DNA from: an uncultured Rhodoferax sp.
Lineage (GTDB): Bacteria; Pseudomonadota; Gammaproteobacteria; Burkholderiales; Burkholderiaceae_C
Length of the DNA stretch: 64,000 bases
Direction: 5' to 3'
NCBI RefSeq assembly: GCF_946221635.1
Contig: NZ_CAMIHB010000004.1
Span: forward strand, 124,001-188,000
A program made the translations under genes and the position numbers. The notes under the pieces are model-generated. The model did not search any database. It was not told the origin of the DNA and worked only from the letters and a program-made list of their open reading frames with translations. The number at the start of each line of letters is the position of its first letter. The stretch's first letter is position 1. Shown piece after piece: positions 48,946 through 57,230 of this stretch.

Positions 48946-50352
48946 TCACACGGCGCCCAGGTGGTTCTGCACAAAGCGCTGCACGCGCGCATGGGCCACG
49001 CGCAGGGCGTCCACCAGCTGCGAGCGGGAGGCGAGCGGGCCCCACAGCACCGGATCGGCCGCAAAGGCGGCCACCGGGTCCGCCGACGCGCAGATGGCGT
49101 GCGCCGCCTTAGGGTCCATGGCCTGGTCCTGGTAGGTATAGGCAATCTTGCCTTCATGCCAACGCTGCAAATACGCCAAGAACAAGGCCGGCAACATGGC
49201 CACGCTGGCAATGGATTCGCCACGAGCCAGACGCTCGCGGATGGTGGGGGCAATGAAACCCGGAATCTTGGAGTAGCCGTCCATGGCCACGCGCTGGTTG
49301 GTGTCCTGGATGGCGGGGTTGCCAAAGCGGTCCAGCACCACATCGCGGTATTGGCGCAGATCCAGCGGGCTGGGCTTCTCCGGCGTGTCCAACACGGGGA
49401 TGGTGTCGTCCGTCACGTAGTCGTAAGCCATGCGGCGAATGGCGGCGTCGTGCGTGCCTTCATGGATGTACTGGTAGCCCACCAGCGTGCCGGCCCAGGC
49501 GATGCAGCTGTGGGTGGCGTTGAGCAGGCGGATCTTGGCCTCCTCATAGGCGTCCACCGAGTCCACCATTTCCACACCGACCTTTTCCCACGCGGGGCGA
49601 CCGGCGATGAAGTTGTCTTCGATGACCCACTGAATAAAGCTCTCGCCCATGAGGGCGGCGCGATCATCCCAGCCGGTGGCGGCCTTGACGCGCTCGGCCA
49701 CATCGGGTGTGGGGCGCGGGGTGATGCGGTCCACCATGGCGTTGGGGCTGCTGGTGTTGTGTTCCACCCAGGCCTTGAGTGCGGAATCCCCCAGGGCGTC
49801 GATGAACTGCAGCAAGCCGCCGCGCGAGCGCTCGCCGTTGTGGCGCAGGTTGTCGCAGTTCATCAGTGTGACCGCACCCGCGCCCGCCTGCATGCGCGCA
49901 CGCAGGATGCTGACCAGCGCGCCGTAGAGGGTGTGGCCGGTCTGGCCCGATTTCACGGTGTCGAGATCGGCACGCAGATCCGCAAAGGTGGCCCAGTCGA
50001 GCTGGTTTTTGGCGTCCAGGTAGTAGCCGGCTTCGGTGACGGTGAAGGAGATGATGCGGGTGTCAGCCTCCGCCCCCACGGCGATCAGCGGATCCAGATC
50101 ATCCTGGTAGGGAATGACGCGCTGGATGGATTCGATGCGCGTGTAGCTGCGCTCGCCCTGGGGGGTGACGGTCTCCAGGGTGTAGGCACCGTTCTGAGCC
50201 TGCAGAGCAGCGATGGTCTCTGCCATGTCGGGGCGCAGGTTGCCGCCCGTGATGGACCAGCGCGTGTCGCCCTGCTGGCGCAGCTGGTGCAGATAGAGCG
50301 CCTGGTGCGCGCGGTGAAAGGAGCCCAGTCCGAGGTGAAGAATCGTGGTCAT
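48946..50352 (-). CDS. dalD: D-arabinitol 4-dehydrogenase (mannitol dehydrogenase family)
   Basis: A 468-residue polyol dehydrogenase. The NAD-binding start is LHLGLGSFHRAHQALYLHQL. The catalytic block AKIRLLNATHSCIAWAGTL holds the KxxxxN and H residues of long-chain mannitol dehydrogenases. VTLMNCDNLRHNGE and IQDTNQRVAMDGYSKIPGF match Klebsiella DalD as I remember it. It should oxidise D-arabinitol to D-xylulose. Mannitol 2-dehydrogenase is the main alternative. Its start is 24 bp after the SDR gene. Confidence 0.85.
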   Translation of the reverse strand: MTTILHLGLGSFHRAHQALYLHQLRQQGDTRWSITGGNLRPDMAETIAALQAQNGAYTLETVTPQGERSYTRIESIQRVIPYQDDLDPLIAVGAEADTRIISFTVTEAGYYLDAKNQLDWATFADLRADLDTVKSGQTGHTLYGALVSILRARMQAGAGAVTLMNCDNLRHNGERSRGGLLQFIDALGDSALKAWVEHNTSSPNAMVDRITPRPTPDVAERVKAATGWDDRAALMGESFIQWVIEDNFIAGRPAWEKVGVEMVDSVDAYEEAKIRLLNATHSCIAWAGTLVGYQYIHEGTHDAAIRRMAYDYVTDDTIPVLDTPEKPSPLDLRQYRDVVLDRFGNPAIQDTNQRVAMDGYSKIPGFIAPTIRERLARGESIASVAMLPALFLAYLQRWHEGKIAYTYQDQAMDPKAAHAICASADPVAAFAADPVLWGPLASRSQLVDALRVAHARVQRFVQNHLGAV

Positions 50353-50376
50353 GGTCAGTCGGGGAAAAAGTAACTC

Positions 50377-51117
50377 TCAGAGATCGAACTGGGTGGGCAT
50401 CATCACGACGTCGCGGATGGTCATGCCGCGCGGACGCGTGAGCATGAACAGCACCACGTTGGCCACCTCGGCCGCCTCCAGCAGGCTGCCCTTGGCCTTG
50501 GCTTCTTCCAGCTTGTCGGCCGGCCAGTCCGCCAGCAGCGAGGTGATGACGGGCCCCGGCGAAATGGACCCGACGCGGATGCCGTGCTTGAAGACCTGAC
50601 GGCGCACAGTCTGCACAAAGCAATTGATGGCCCACTTGGAGGAGGCGTAGACCGGCTCCCAGGGCGTGGGAAAGTGCGCGGCCAGCGAGCTGGTGACGAT
50701 GATGTCGCCCACACCCTTTTCGATCATGTGGGGCAGCACGTTGTGCACGTTCTTCATCACCACATTGACGTTGAGGTTGAGCATGCGGTCGATGGCGTCG
50801 GGGTCGGCATCCACCAGGTCGCCGCCGACGTAAAGACCGGCATTGGCATGGAAGATGTCGAGCCGGCCTGCCAGATCGAGCACGCGCTGCAGCAGCGTGG
50901 CGCATTGCTTGGGGTCCAGCAGGTCCAGCACCAGGGGCAAGGCGTTGGGGCCCAGTTCGGCACAGGCCTTGTCCAGCGCGGCTTGGTCACGGTCCACCAG
51001 CACCACACGGGCACCGGCCTCGGTCATGGCACGCGCACTGGCCAGGCCAATGCCGGAGGCGGCGCCGGTGACGGCAGCCACCTGGCCTTGCAAGGGGAAG
51101 GGGGTGGGGGCCAGCAT
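50377..51117 (-). CDS. rbtD: Ribitol 2-dehydrogenase-like SDR
   Basis: A 246-residue classical SDR. The cofactor motif is TGAASGIGLASARAM, the catalytic Ser is in IIVTSSLAAHFP, and Tyr-Lys are in VYASSKWA. The sequence, including DIFHANAGLYVGGDLVDADP, follows Klebsiella ribitol dehydrogenase closely. It should convert ribitol to D-ribulose. It begins 1 bp after the ATPase stop. The start at 51117 gives the family length; a longer frame overlaps the ATPase gene. Confidence 0.82.
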   Translation of the reverse strand: MLAPTPFPLQGQVAAVTGAASGIGLASARAMTEAGARVVLVDRDQAALDKACAELGPNALPLVLDLLDPKQCATLLQRVLDLAGRLDIFHANAGLYVGGDLVDADPDAIDRMLNLNVNVVMKNVHNVLPHMIEKGVGDIIVTSSLAAHFPTPWEPVYASSKWAINCFVQTVRRQVFKHGIRVGSISPGPVITSLLADWPADKLEEAKAKGSLLEAAEVANVVLFMLTRPRGMTIRDVVMMPTQFDL

Positions 51118-51118
51118 G

Positions 51119-52162
51119 TCAGTGCTTGCCTGCGGCCACCACGCGGCCATTTGCATCAAACAGGTGGGCCGCATCGCCATCGATCTGCACGCCCACCGCA
51201 GCACCCACCTGCAGGTCGGTGCGCGTGTTCAGGCGGGCCACCAGCTGGGCGCCGCTGTCGGTGTTCACGTAAATCAGCGTCTCAGCACCCAGGGCTTCGA
51301 TGAGCTCCACCTTGGCCTGCACCTGGCCCCGACCGGGTGCCACCAGCGCAATGCTTTCGGGCCGCAGGCCGATGGAGCCCAGTGCGGGCACGGCCACGCC
51401 GGCCACCGTGGTGAGCTGGGGCAGCTTGGCAGCCGCCACCACATTCATCTGCGGCGTGCCGATGAACTGGGCCACGAACTGGTTGGCCGGGCGGTCGTAC
51501 AGCTCCAGCGGCGTGCCCACCTGTTCGATGTTGCCGTCGCGCAGCACCACCACGCGGTCGGCCAGCGTCATCGCCTCCACCTGGTCGTGCGTCACGTAGA
51601 TGGTGGTGGCACCCAGGTCGCGGTGCAGCTTGGCAATCTCGATGCGCGTCTGGCCGCGCAGCGCAGCGTCCAGGTTGGACAGCGGCTCGTCAAACAGGAA
51701 CACCTTGGGTGCGCGCACGATGGCACGGCCAATGGCCACGCGCTGGCGCTGGCCACCCGACAGTTCCTTGGGCGTGCGCTCCAGGTAGTTGGTGAGGTTG
51801 AGGATGCTGGCGGCGCGGCCGACCTTGTCCTTGATGATGGCCGGGTCCACATTGGCCAGCTTGAGCGCAAAGCTCATGTTCTCGAACACGCTCATGTGCG
51901 GGTACAGCGCGTAGCTCTGGAACACCATGGCCAAGTCGCGCTTGCTGGAGGGCTGGTGCGTGATGTCGCGGCCGTCCAGGTGCAGGCTGCCGCCGTCGAT
52001 GGTTTCCAGGCCCGCAATCAGGCGCAGCAGGGTGGACTTGCCGCAGCCCGAGGGGCCCACAAACACCACGAATTCGCCCTGCTGGATGGCCAGGTCAATG
52101 CCCTTGATGACGCGGTGCTCGCCAAACAGTTTCTCGACGCCGCTGAGTTGGAGGTAAGACAT
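51119..52162 (-). CDS. Polyol ABC transporter ATP-binding protein
   Basis: A 347-residue MalK-type ATPase: Walker A GPSGCGKST, Q-loop FQSYALYPHM, signature LSGGQRQRVAIGRAIV, Walker B VFLFDEPLSNLD and H-loop VTHDQVEAMT. A C-terminal TOBE-like regulatory domain follows (IGLRPESIAL). It is the energy source of the pentitol transporter, between the permeases and the dehydrogenases. Confidence 0.94.
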   Translation of the reverse strand: MSYLQLSGVEKLFGEHRVIKGIDLAIQQGEFVVFVGPSGCGKSTLLRLIAGLETIDGGSLHLDGRDITHQPSSKRDLAMVFQSYALYPHMSVFENMSFALKLANVDPAIIKDKVGRAASILNLTNYLERTPKELSGGQRQRVAIGRAIVRAPKVFLFDEPLSNLDAALRGQTRIEIAKLHRDLGATTIYVTHDQVEAMTLADRVVVLRDGNIEQVGTPLELYDRPANQFVAQFIGTPQMNVVAAAKLPQLTTVAGVAVPALGSIGLRPESIALVAPGRGQVQAKVELIEALGAETLIYVNTDSGAQLVARLNTRTDLQVGAAVGVQIDGDAAHLFDANGRVVAAGKH

Positions 52163-52195
52163 GGGAGAGGTCTCCGTTTTTCTGTGTTGTGTGGG

Positions 52196-53026
52196 TTACT
52201 TGACGGCGCCGAAGGTCAGGCCTTGCACCAGTTGCTTCTGGCTGAACCAGCCGAACACCACGATGGGTGCAATGGCCAGGAAGGAGGCTGCGGACAGCTT
52301 GGCCCAGAACAGACCTTCAGGGCTGGAGTAGGAGGCGATCAGCGTGGCCAGCGTGCCGGCCTTGGCGGCACTGAGGTTGAGCGACCAGAAGGCCTCGTTC
52401 CAGCTCAGCACCAGCGTCAGCAGACCGGTGGAGGCCAGGCCGCCCATGGTGAGCGGCAGCAGCACGTAGCGGAACTCTTGCCAGAGACCGGCACCGTCCA
52501 TGCGTGAGGCTTCCAGAATCTCGGCCGGAATCTCCTTGAGGTAGGAGTACAGCATCCACACCATGATGGGCAGGTTGGACAGCGTGAACACGATGACCAG
52601 GCCGGTGCGCGTGTCCAGCAGGCCGCTGGTCTGTGCCATCACATACACGGGCACCAGGGCACCCACGGCGGGCATCATCTTGGTGGACAGCATCCACATC
52701 AGGATGTCCTTGGTGTACTTGCCCTTGAAGAAGGCCATGGCATACGCCGCAGGAAACGCCAGCGCCAGCCCCAGGAGGGTGGAGGCCACGCTGGTGATCA
52801 GTGAATTGGTGGCGTAGAGCATGTAGTCGCTGCGCTCCTGCACGATGTGGAAGTTCTCCAGCGTGGGCGTGAAGAACACCAGCGGCGGCACCGAGATGGC
52901 TTGCAGCTCGGTCTTGAAGGCGGTGAGCACCAGCCAGCCCAGCGGGAAGAACAGCAGAAAGGTCACGCCCCATGCAGTGAGCGTGCGCAGCCAGAATAGC
53001 CAGGAGAAAGTTTTGCGTTGTGTCAT
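52196..53026 (-). CDS. Polyol ABC transporter permease (MalG/SmoG-type)
   Basis: A 276-residue inner-membrane protein with six helices. The EAA loop is at LKEIPAEILEASRMDGAGLW. It resembles the sorbitol/mannitol permeases (SmoG/MtlG). The start lies 10 bp after the stop of the partner permease. Confidence 0.93.
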   Translation of the reverse strand: MTQRKTFSWLFWLRTLTAWGVTFLLFFPLGWLVLTAFKTELQAISVPPLVFFTPTLENFHIVQERSDYMLYATNSLITSVASTLLGLALAFPAAYAMAFFKGKYTKDILMWMLSTKMMPAVGALVPVYVMAQTSGLLDTRTGLVIVFTLSNLPIMVWMLYSYLKEIPAEILEASRMDGAGLWQEFRYVLLPLTMGGLASTGLLTLVLSWNEAFWSLNLSAAKAGTLATLIASYSSPEGLFWAKLSAASFLAIAPIVVFGWFSQKQLVQGLTFGAVK

Positions 53027-53036
53027 GGGGATGGGC

Positions 53037-53897
53037 TCACTTGTCCAGGTTCTTGCCGACCATGCGGATCAGGAAGACCGCAGCGATATTGGCCAGCACC
53101 ACCGCAAACAGACCACCGGCCGAGGCGACACCGGCGTCGAAATTCAGCAGCGCCTGCTTGAAGATGAGGAAGGTAATGTTGGTGCTCGCGTCACCCGGAC
53201 CGCCACCGGTGGTGGTGTAGATCTCGGCAAACACGCTGAGCAGGAAGATCATTTCAATCATCACCACGATGGCCACCGAGCGCGCCAGGTGCGGCAGGTA
53301 GAGGTAGCGCAGCTGCTGCAGGTAGTTGGCACCGTCCATGCGCGAGGCTTCGAGCTGCTCGCGGTTCATGCTTTGCAGCGAGGTGATGAAGATCAGCGTG
53401 GCAAAGGGCAGCCACTGCCAGGACACGATGACGATGACGCTGAACAGCGGGAAGTCAGTGAGCCAGTCCACCGGTGTGCCGCCAAAGAAGATCCACACCT
53501 GCGCTAGCACGCCGTAAATGGGGTTCATCATCATGTGCTTCCACAGCAGCGCATTCACCGTGGGCATCACAAAAAAGGGCGAGATGAGCAGGATGCGCAC
53601 CAGCCCACGACCCGGGAAGGGCTCGTCGATCAGCAGCGCAATCAGTGTGCCCAGCACCACGGTGATGAGGATCACGCTGCCCAGCAGCAGCAAGGTGTTC
53701 ACAACCGCCGTGCCAAAAGACGGATCGGTCATGAAGTATGTGTAGTTTTCCAAACCTACGAAGCCCGTCTGGTCCGGCTGCATCAGGTTGTAGCGAATCA
53801 GCGAGAAGTAGATGGTCATCACCAGGGGCACGATCATCCACAGAAAGAGTGAGATGACGGCCGGCGCCATGAGGGCACGGGGAATGAAGCGGTTCAT
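53037..53897 (-). CDS. Polyol ABC transporter permease (MalF/SmoF-type)
   Basis: A 286-residue permease with six helices and the EAA loop SMNREQLEASRMDGANYLQQ. A GAGG ribosome site precedes the ATG at 53897; an ATG six codons upstream lacks one. A hairpin with a T-tract separates it from the binding-protein gene upstream. Confidence 0.93.
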   Translation of the reverse strand: MNRFIPRALMAPAVISLFLWMIVPLVMTIYFSLIRYNLMQPDQTGFVGLENYTYFMTDPSFGTAVVNTLLLLGSVILITVVLGTLIALLIDEPFPGRGLVRILLISPFFVMPTVNALLWKHMMMNPIYGVLAQVWIFFGGTPVDWLTDFPLFSVIVIVSWQWLPFATLIFITSLQSMNREQLEASRMDGANYLQQLRYLYLPHLARSVAIVVMIEMIFLLSVFAEIYTTTGGGPGDASTNITFLIFKQALLNFDAGVASAGGLFAVVLANIAAVFLIRMVGKNLDK

Positions 53898-53923
53898 GGG
53901 GAGCCTCGCGGGCAAATTTGCGG

Positions 53924-53952
53924 AAAAGGGCGCGCGAGTTGCCCCGCGCGCC
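53924..53952 (-). terminator. Hairpin with T-tract after the polyol-binding-protein gene (partial terminator)
   Basis: On the minus strand GGCGCGC (53952-53946) pairs with GCGCGCC (53935-53929), followed by CTTTT. As in the sugar operon at 8459, it lies between the binding-protein gene and the permeases and would lower permease expression. Confidence 0.65.
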
Positions 53953-53981
53953 TAAGGTCAAGCTACCGGAGAGAGAGACGT

Positions 53982-55289
53982 TTATTTGTAATAGCCAGCC
54001 TTCTTCATTTCGCGATCAGCCACAACTTGAGATGCCGCCAATGCTGCATCAACAGTTTTTTTGCCTGCAAGGGCGGCTGTCATTTCTTGACCCACAGCGA
54101 TGCCAATTGCTTGCCATTCTGGAATGGCGGCAAATTGCACACCCACATACGGGCTCTTGGGCAAGGTGCTGTCATTGGGATTGGCGCTATCAATTGCTGC
54201 TCTTTCAGCCACTACAAACCTCGCAACTTTCAAGAACTCGGGGTTCGCATAGGTGCTCTTGCGAGTTCCCGTAGGCACATTTGCCCAACCTACATCCTTA
54301 CCGACTGTGTTGATGTATTCCTTACTCGTCGCCCAGCTTACGAACTTATTAGCGGCATCCACTTTCTTAGATCCAGCTGGAATGGCCAATGCCCATGCCC
54401 ACAGCCAGTTGGCACCCTTGGGGGTCACTGCGGTAGGTGCTTGGGCAAACGCGACTTTGTCAGCAACTTTAGATTGCTTGGGGTCCGTAATAAAAGAGCC
54501 AGCAATCGTGGCGTCGATCCACATGCCGCACTTACCTTCGTTGTACAGCGCCAGAATCTCTGGAAAACTGTTGCCTGCGGAGCCAGGAGGGCCGTAGTTT
54601 TTCAGCAGGTCAACGTAGAAGCTGACAGCATCTTTCCAAGGCTTACTTTCAAACTGGGGCTTCCAACTCATGTCAAAAAGTTGACCCCCAAACGTGTTTG
54701 CAAGTGTGGTGAGGAACGCCATGTTTTCTCCCCAGCCTGGTTTGCCACGCAGACAGATTCCGTACACACCGTTTTTGGGGTCGTGGATCTTGGCGGCCAA
54801 TGCCTTTATGTCGGTCCAGGTAGGCTTGTCAGCCACTTTGATGCCAGCCTTATCCGCCAGATCCTTGCGGTACATCAGCATGGAGCTTTCGCCGTAGAAA
54901 GGGGCAGCATAGAGTTTGCCAGCCACTGACAAGCCATTGCGCATGGCGGGCAGAAGGTCGTCTACATCATAGGCAGCATCTGTTTTAAGTTCCTGCAGCC
55001 AGCCCTTTTTGCCCCAGATCGGGGCTTCGTACATGCCGATGGTCATCACATCGAACTGGCCGCCCTTGGTGGCGATATCGGTAGTTACGCGTGCACGCAA
55101 CACGCCTTCTTCTAGCGTCACCCACTTCAGTTTGATATCGGGGTTGGCAGTTTCGAAGTTCTTGCTGAGCTTCTGCATTTCGACCATGTGACCGTTGTTC
55201 ACGGTAGCCACAACAAGCTCGGTCTGTTGTGCGTATGCGGCGCTGGCCAGTAGTCCAAATGCCAGGGCTAAAGATGCCTTGAGTTTCAT
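53982..55289 (-). CDS. Polyol ABC transporter, periplasmic substrate-binding protein
   Basis: The 435-residue protein has a signal peptide (MKLKASLALAFGLLASAAYA, cleavage after AYA) and the solute-binding family 1 fold. It is of the sorbitol/mannitol-binding (SmoE/MtlE) type, with VATVNNGHMVEMQKLSKNFE at the mature N-terminus. AGGAGA is 7 bp upstream of the ATG at 55289. Its GC content, especially in 54000-55000, is visibly lower than in the permease and enzyme genes, so it may have a separate origin or be recombinant. Confidence 0.92.
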   Translation of the reverse strand: MKLKASLALAFGLLASAAYAQQTELVVATVNNGHMVEMQKLSKNFETANPDIKLKWVTLEEGVLRARVTTDIATKGGQFDVMTIGMYEAPIWGKKGWLQELKTDAAYDVDDLLPAMRNGLSVAGKLYAAPFYGESSMLMYRKDLADKAGIKVADKPTWTDIKALAAKIHDPKNGVYGICLRGKPGWGENMAFLTTLANTFGGQLFDMSWKPQFESKPWKDAVSFYVDLLKNYGPPGSAGNSFPEILALYNEGKCGMWIDATIAGSFITDPKQSKVADKVAFAQAPTAVTPKGANWLWAWALAIPAGSKKVDAANKFVSWATSKEYINTVGKDVGWANVPTGTRKSTYANPEFLKVARFVVAERAAIDSANPNDSTLPKSPYVGVQFAAIPEWQAIGIAVGQEMTAALAGKKTVDAALAASQVVADREMKKAGYYK

Positions 55290-55355
55290 GTTTTGTCTCC
55301 TATTGGAAGTTCGGGTGTTCAGCCAATGCCAACGATGCATTGACAGGGCTGAATA

Positions 55356-55477
55356 GTAGAAGTCGCCCCTTCAGCAGGTTGATACTTTTGGAACGATTGA
55401 CAGTATTGATATGCAAAATCCAGTCAGGGTTTTCCCATATACACGCGATATCGTATTGATATGGTGAAATTTTGGTC
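55356..55477 (+). repeat. 120-bp direct repeat flanking the GDSL island, copy 1
   Basis: It starts GTAGAAGT and shares AACGATTG, AGTCAGGGTTTTCCCA, ATACACGC, CGTATTG and GAAATTTTGG in the same order and orientation with 56914-57034. On the minus strand both read ENPD and a VNT/INT-V/ANR string, which may hint at an old coding origin. Confidence 0.75.
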
Positions 55478-55530
55478 ATGAATCGTGAGAACGGCATCGT
55501 TGAACTAGAAAGGGGAAACACCTGTTACGA

Positions 55531-55761
55531 CTATCGACTGTCGATGTCCTCATTCAATTGATTCCATGACACTTCAAGCAAGTCCCGCGTCCAGCCGTGT
55601 GGCAAACCGGGCATTCGGCGGTTCTCTTGGGTGAACCGCTGCACGCGCTCATAGTTCAAGGCGAACACCCCGCTGCTGATCGTCAGATCTAGGTCGAGCA
55701 CGTGCGAGAAGTAGGTGTTGGATCTCGTCGAAATTACCCACTTATGGAGTAAACGCCTCAA
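55531..55761 (-). pseudogene. 3' remnant of an unknown gene
   Basis: The minus-strand frame has a natural-looking 60-residue end (DLTISSGVFALNYERVQRFT, then GWTRDLLEVSWNQLNEDIDSR in outline). It has no credible start and begins at the edge of the IS3-like remnant. I do not recognise the family. It looks like a C-terminus cut off by the insertion. Confidence 0.45.
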
Positions 55762-55990
55762 GCTGGACCGCTGGGCTCATCAGAACTAAGCAGCCTGCTG
55801 AGCGAGTTGTGATTCGAATTCGTTTGGTGGCGGATAACCAAGGACTGAGTAAAGGCCCCCTAGGGTCGTAGGCCTCTTCAATGAACCTTGGCAGACGGTC
55901 TGCACGTCGGCAAAGGTCGCTTAGCCCGAGGCCCAGCCTCCTGCAAAGCACGCAGTTAGGCCTCATTTGCGCACTAGCTACCGCGATCCG
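55745..55990 (-). pseudogene. IS3-family transposase, degenerate C-terminal remnant
   Basis: On the minus strand one frame gives LPRFIEEAYD. After a frameshift, another gives LYSVLGYPPPNEFESQLAQQ and AA-stop. These are the conserved end of IS3-group integrase-type transposases (FIEEVYN...RLHSALGYRPP in intact copies). The stop is followed by GGTCCAGCTTGAGGCGTTTA, like the terminal region of such elements. The catalytic core and the left end are gone. Confidence 0.75.
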
Positions 55991-56117
55991 TACGGTGAAT
56001 GCAACTCGGTGGTGGGGGCCGCCTATGCTGTAAGGTTGGCCACGTGGCTGGGAATGAGGGCAACGGATTCAAGGAAACAGCGGCACTGTTTAGAGCAGAT
56101 CAACGCATCCGAACGAT

Positions 56118-56774
56118 TTACAGAATCTTTGATCGAATGTAGTCCGCGAGCTCCATCCCTAGCATTTGATTGTTCTGCCCTGACAGATGTATGCCATCGG
56201 CCCCTTCTGTCGAGAGGATTTGTCCAACATCGATGAAAGGGGTATCAAACAGAGATGAAAGATTTCCTATGCATCTTGCTAGTTCAATGGTTTTCTGTCT
56301 TCCACCTTCAAAGAGATCTGCCACCCACCGATTCGGAATAATCGCCGAAAGCGGTGGTGGCGCCATCAGTAGCACTTTAGGAGCACTGTAGACGGGGCTT
56401 ACCCCAATCGCTGACATTGCAACAAGTGTCATTAATTTACGAATAGCAGCAGATATCTCGAAAGCGGAACGATCGAAATAGACCTTGGTATCGTTTGTAC
56501 CAAGCATGATGACAACCAAATCCAGTGGCAGGTGAGAAGCCAGTGCAGTTGGCAAATATGCTGCACCATTGAGTCGGTTATCTAAGGGATCATCCAAGTC
56601 AGTCGTGCGACCACTTAGCCCTTCTTCTAACACTTGAAATTCGCCTCCAAGTTCTTTTGCCAGCACACCTGTCCATCGCTCTTCGCTTGAGTAGCGTTCA
56701 ATTAGGAGGCCTTCAGACGTTGCCTTCCAACCCCAAGTTAAAGAATCGCCAAAGCACAAGATACGTTTTTTCAT
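56118..56774 (-). CDS. SGNH/GDSL-family hydrolase
   Basis: A 218-residue esterase-type enzyme. Block I is LCFGDSLTWGW (Ser nucleophile), block III is VIMLGTND (Asn), and block V is GADGIHLSGQNNQ (Asp-His). It resembles the compact cytoplasmic arylesterase/acyltransferases (such as mycobacterial MsAcT). There is no signal peptide. A strong GAGGAG is 6 bp upstream of the ATG. The GC content is far below the genome average, and the gene stands alone between two direct repeats, so recent transfer is likely. Confidence 0.9.
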   Translation of the reverse strand: MKKRILCFGDSLTWGWKATSEGLLIERYSSEERWTGVLAKELGGEFQVLEEGLSGRTTDLDDPLDNRLNGAAYLPTALASHLPLDLVVIMLGTNDTKVYFDRSAFEISAAIRKLMTLVAMSAIGVSPVYSAPKVLLMAPPPLSAIIPNRWVADLFEGGRQKTIELARCIGNLSSLFDTPFIDVGQILSTEGADGIHLSGQNNQMLGMELADYIRSKIL

Positions 56775-57230
56775 TCAAACTCCTCAATGAATACATCTGA
56801 TGTCGCTGAAATAGTCAGCGATGGGTTTAAGGAATCTTTGACAACTCCCAAATGACTAAATTCGGCGCGTCAATATAAGTAGCACATTCAAGTTGAACTC
56901 AAACAGCTTGATCGTAGAAGTGGCGTGTTTTCAGGCCAATACTCATTAAACGATTGGCAGTATTCACCTGCAAGAACAAGTCAGGGTTTTCCCACATACA
57001 CGCCAGAACGTATTGGTTTTGCGAAATTTTGGCGAAGTTAGGCCTGAGGGTGTTACCCAGCCCCGGGGGCGCGGCAAGCCCGCCCAGCCCCGGACAAGGG
57101 GGCGTGGACACCCCTTTTCTACAGATGTTTGGGTAATTAAGAACTGAAAAAACAGTAGTTCCTGTTTTAACAACCCACTTCCAGAATCCACTCCATCGCA
57201 CTGTTGCGTTGCAAATTTTGGAGTTTCCCC
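56775..57230. other. Gene-free stretch after the GDSL island
   Basis: It contains the GDSL gene promoter region, direct repeat copy 2 (56914-57034), and then a GC-rich block in which CCCAGCCCCGG occurs twice (57056-57066, 57083-57093). An AT-rich leader precedes the sulfate-binding protein gene. I see no coding sequence. Confidence 0.55.
56914..57034 (+). repeat. 120-bp direct repeat flanking the GDSL island, copy 2
   Basis: This is the same sequence and orientation as 55356-55477, somewhat diverged. The two copies are 1.56 kb apart and enclose the transposase remnant and the GDSL gene. Confidence 0.75.

Larger units (their letters stand above)
55290..56117. other. Low-GC insertion region before the GDSL gene
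   Basis: This 828-bp stretch has no intact gene. From left to right it holds the polyol operon promoter region, direct repeat copy 1 (55356-55477), the 3' remnant of an unknown gene (55531-55761) and an IS3-family transposase remnant (about 55745-55990). The remaining 120 bp show nothing I recognise. Confidence 0.6.

Noticed and set aside
55300..55521. A small protein gene on the minus strand in direct repeat copy 1, similar to one in copy 2
   Set aside because: The similarity is explained by the DNA repeat. The frames have no shared start or ribosome site, and the repeat also differs by insertions.
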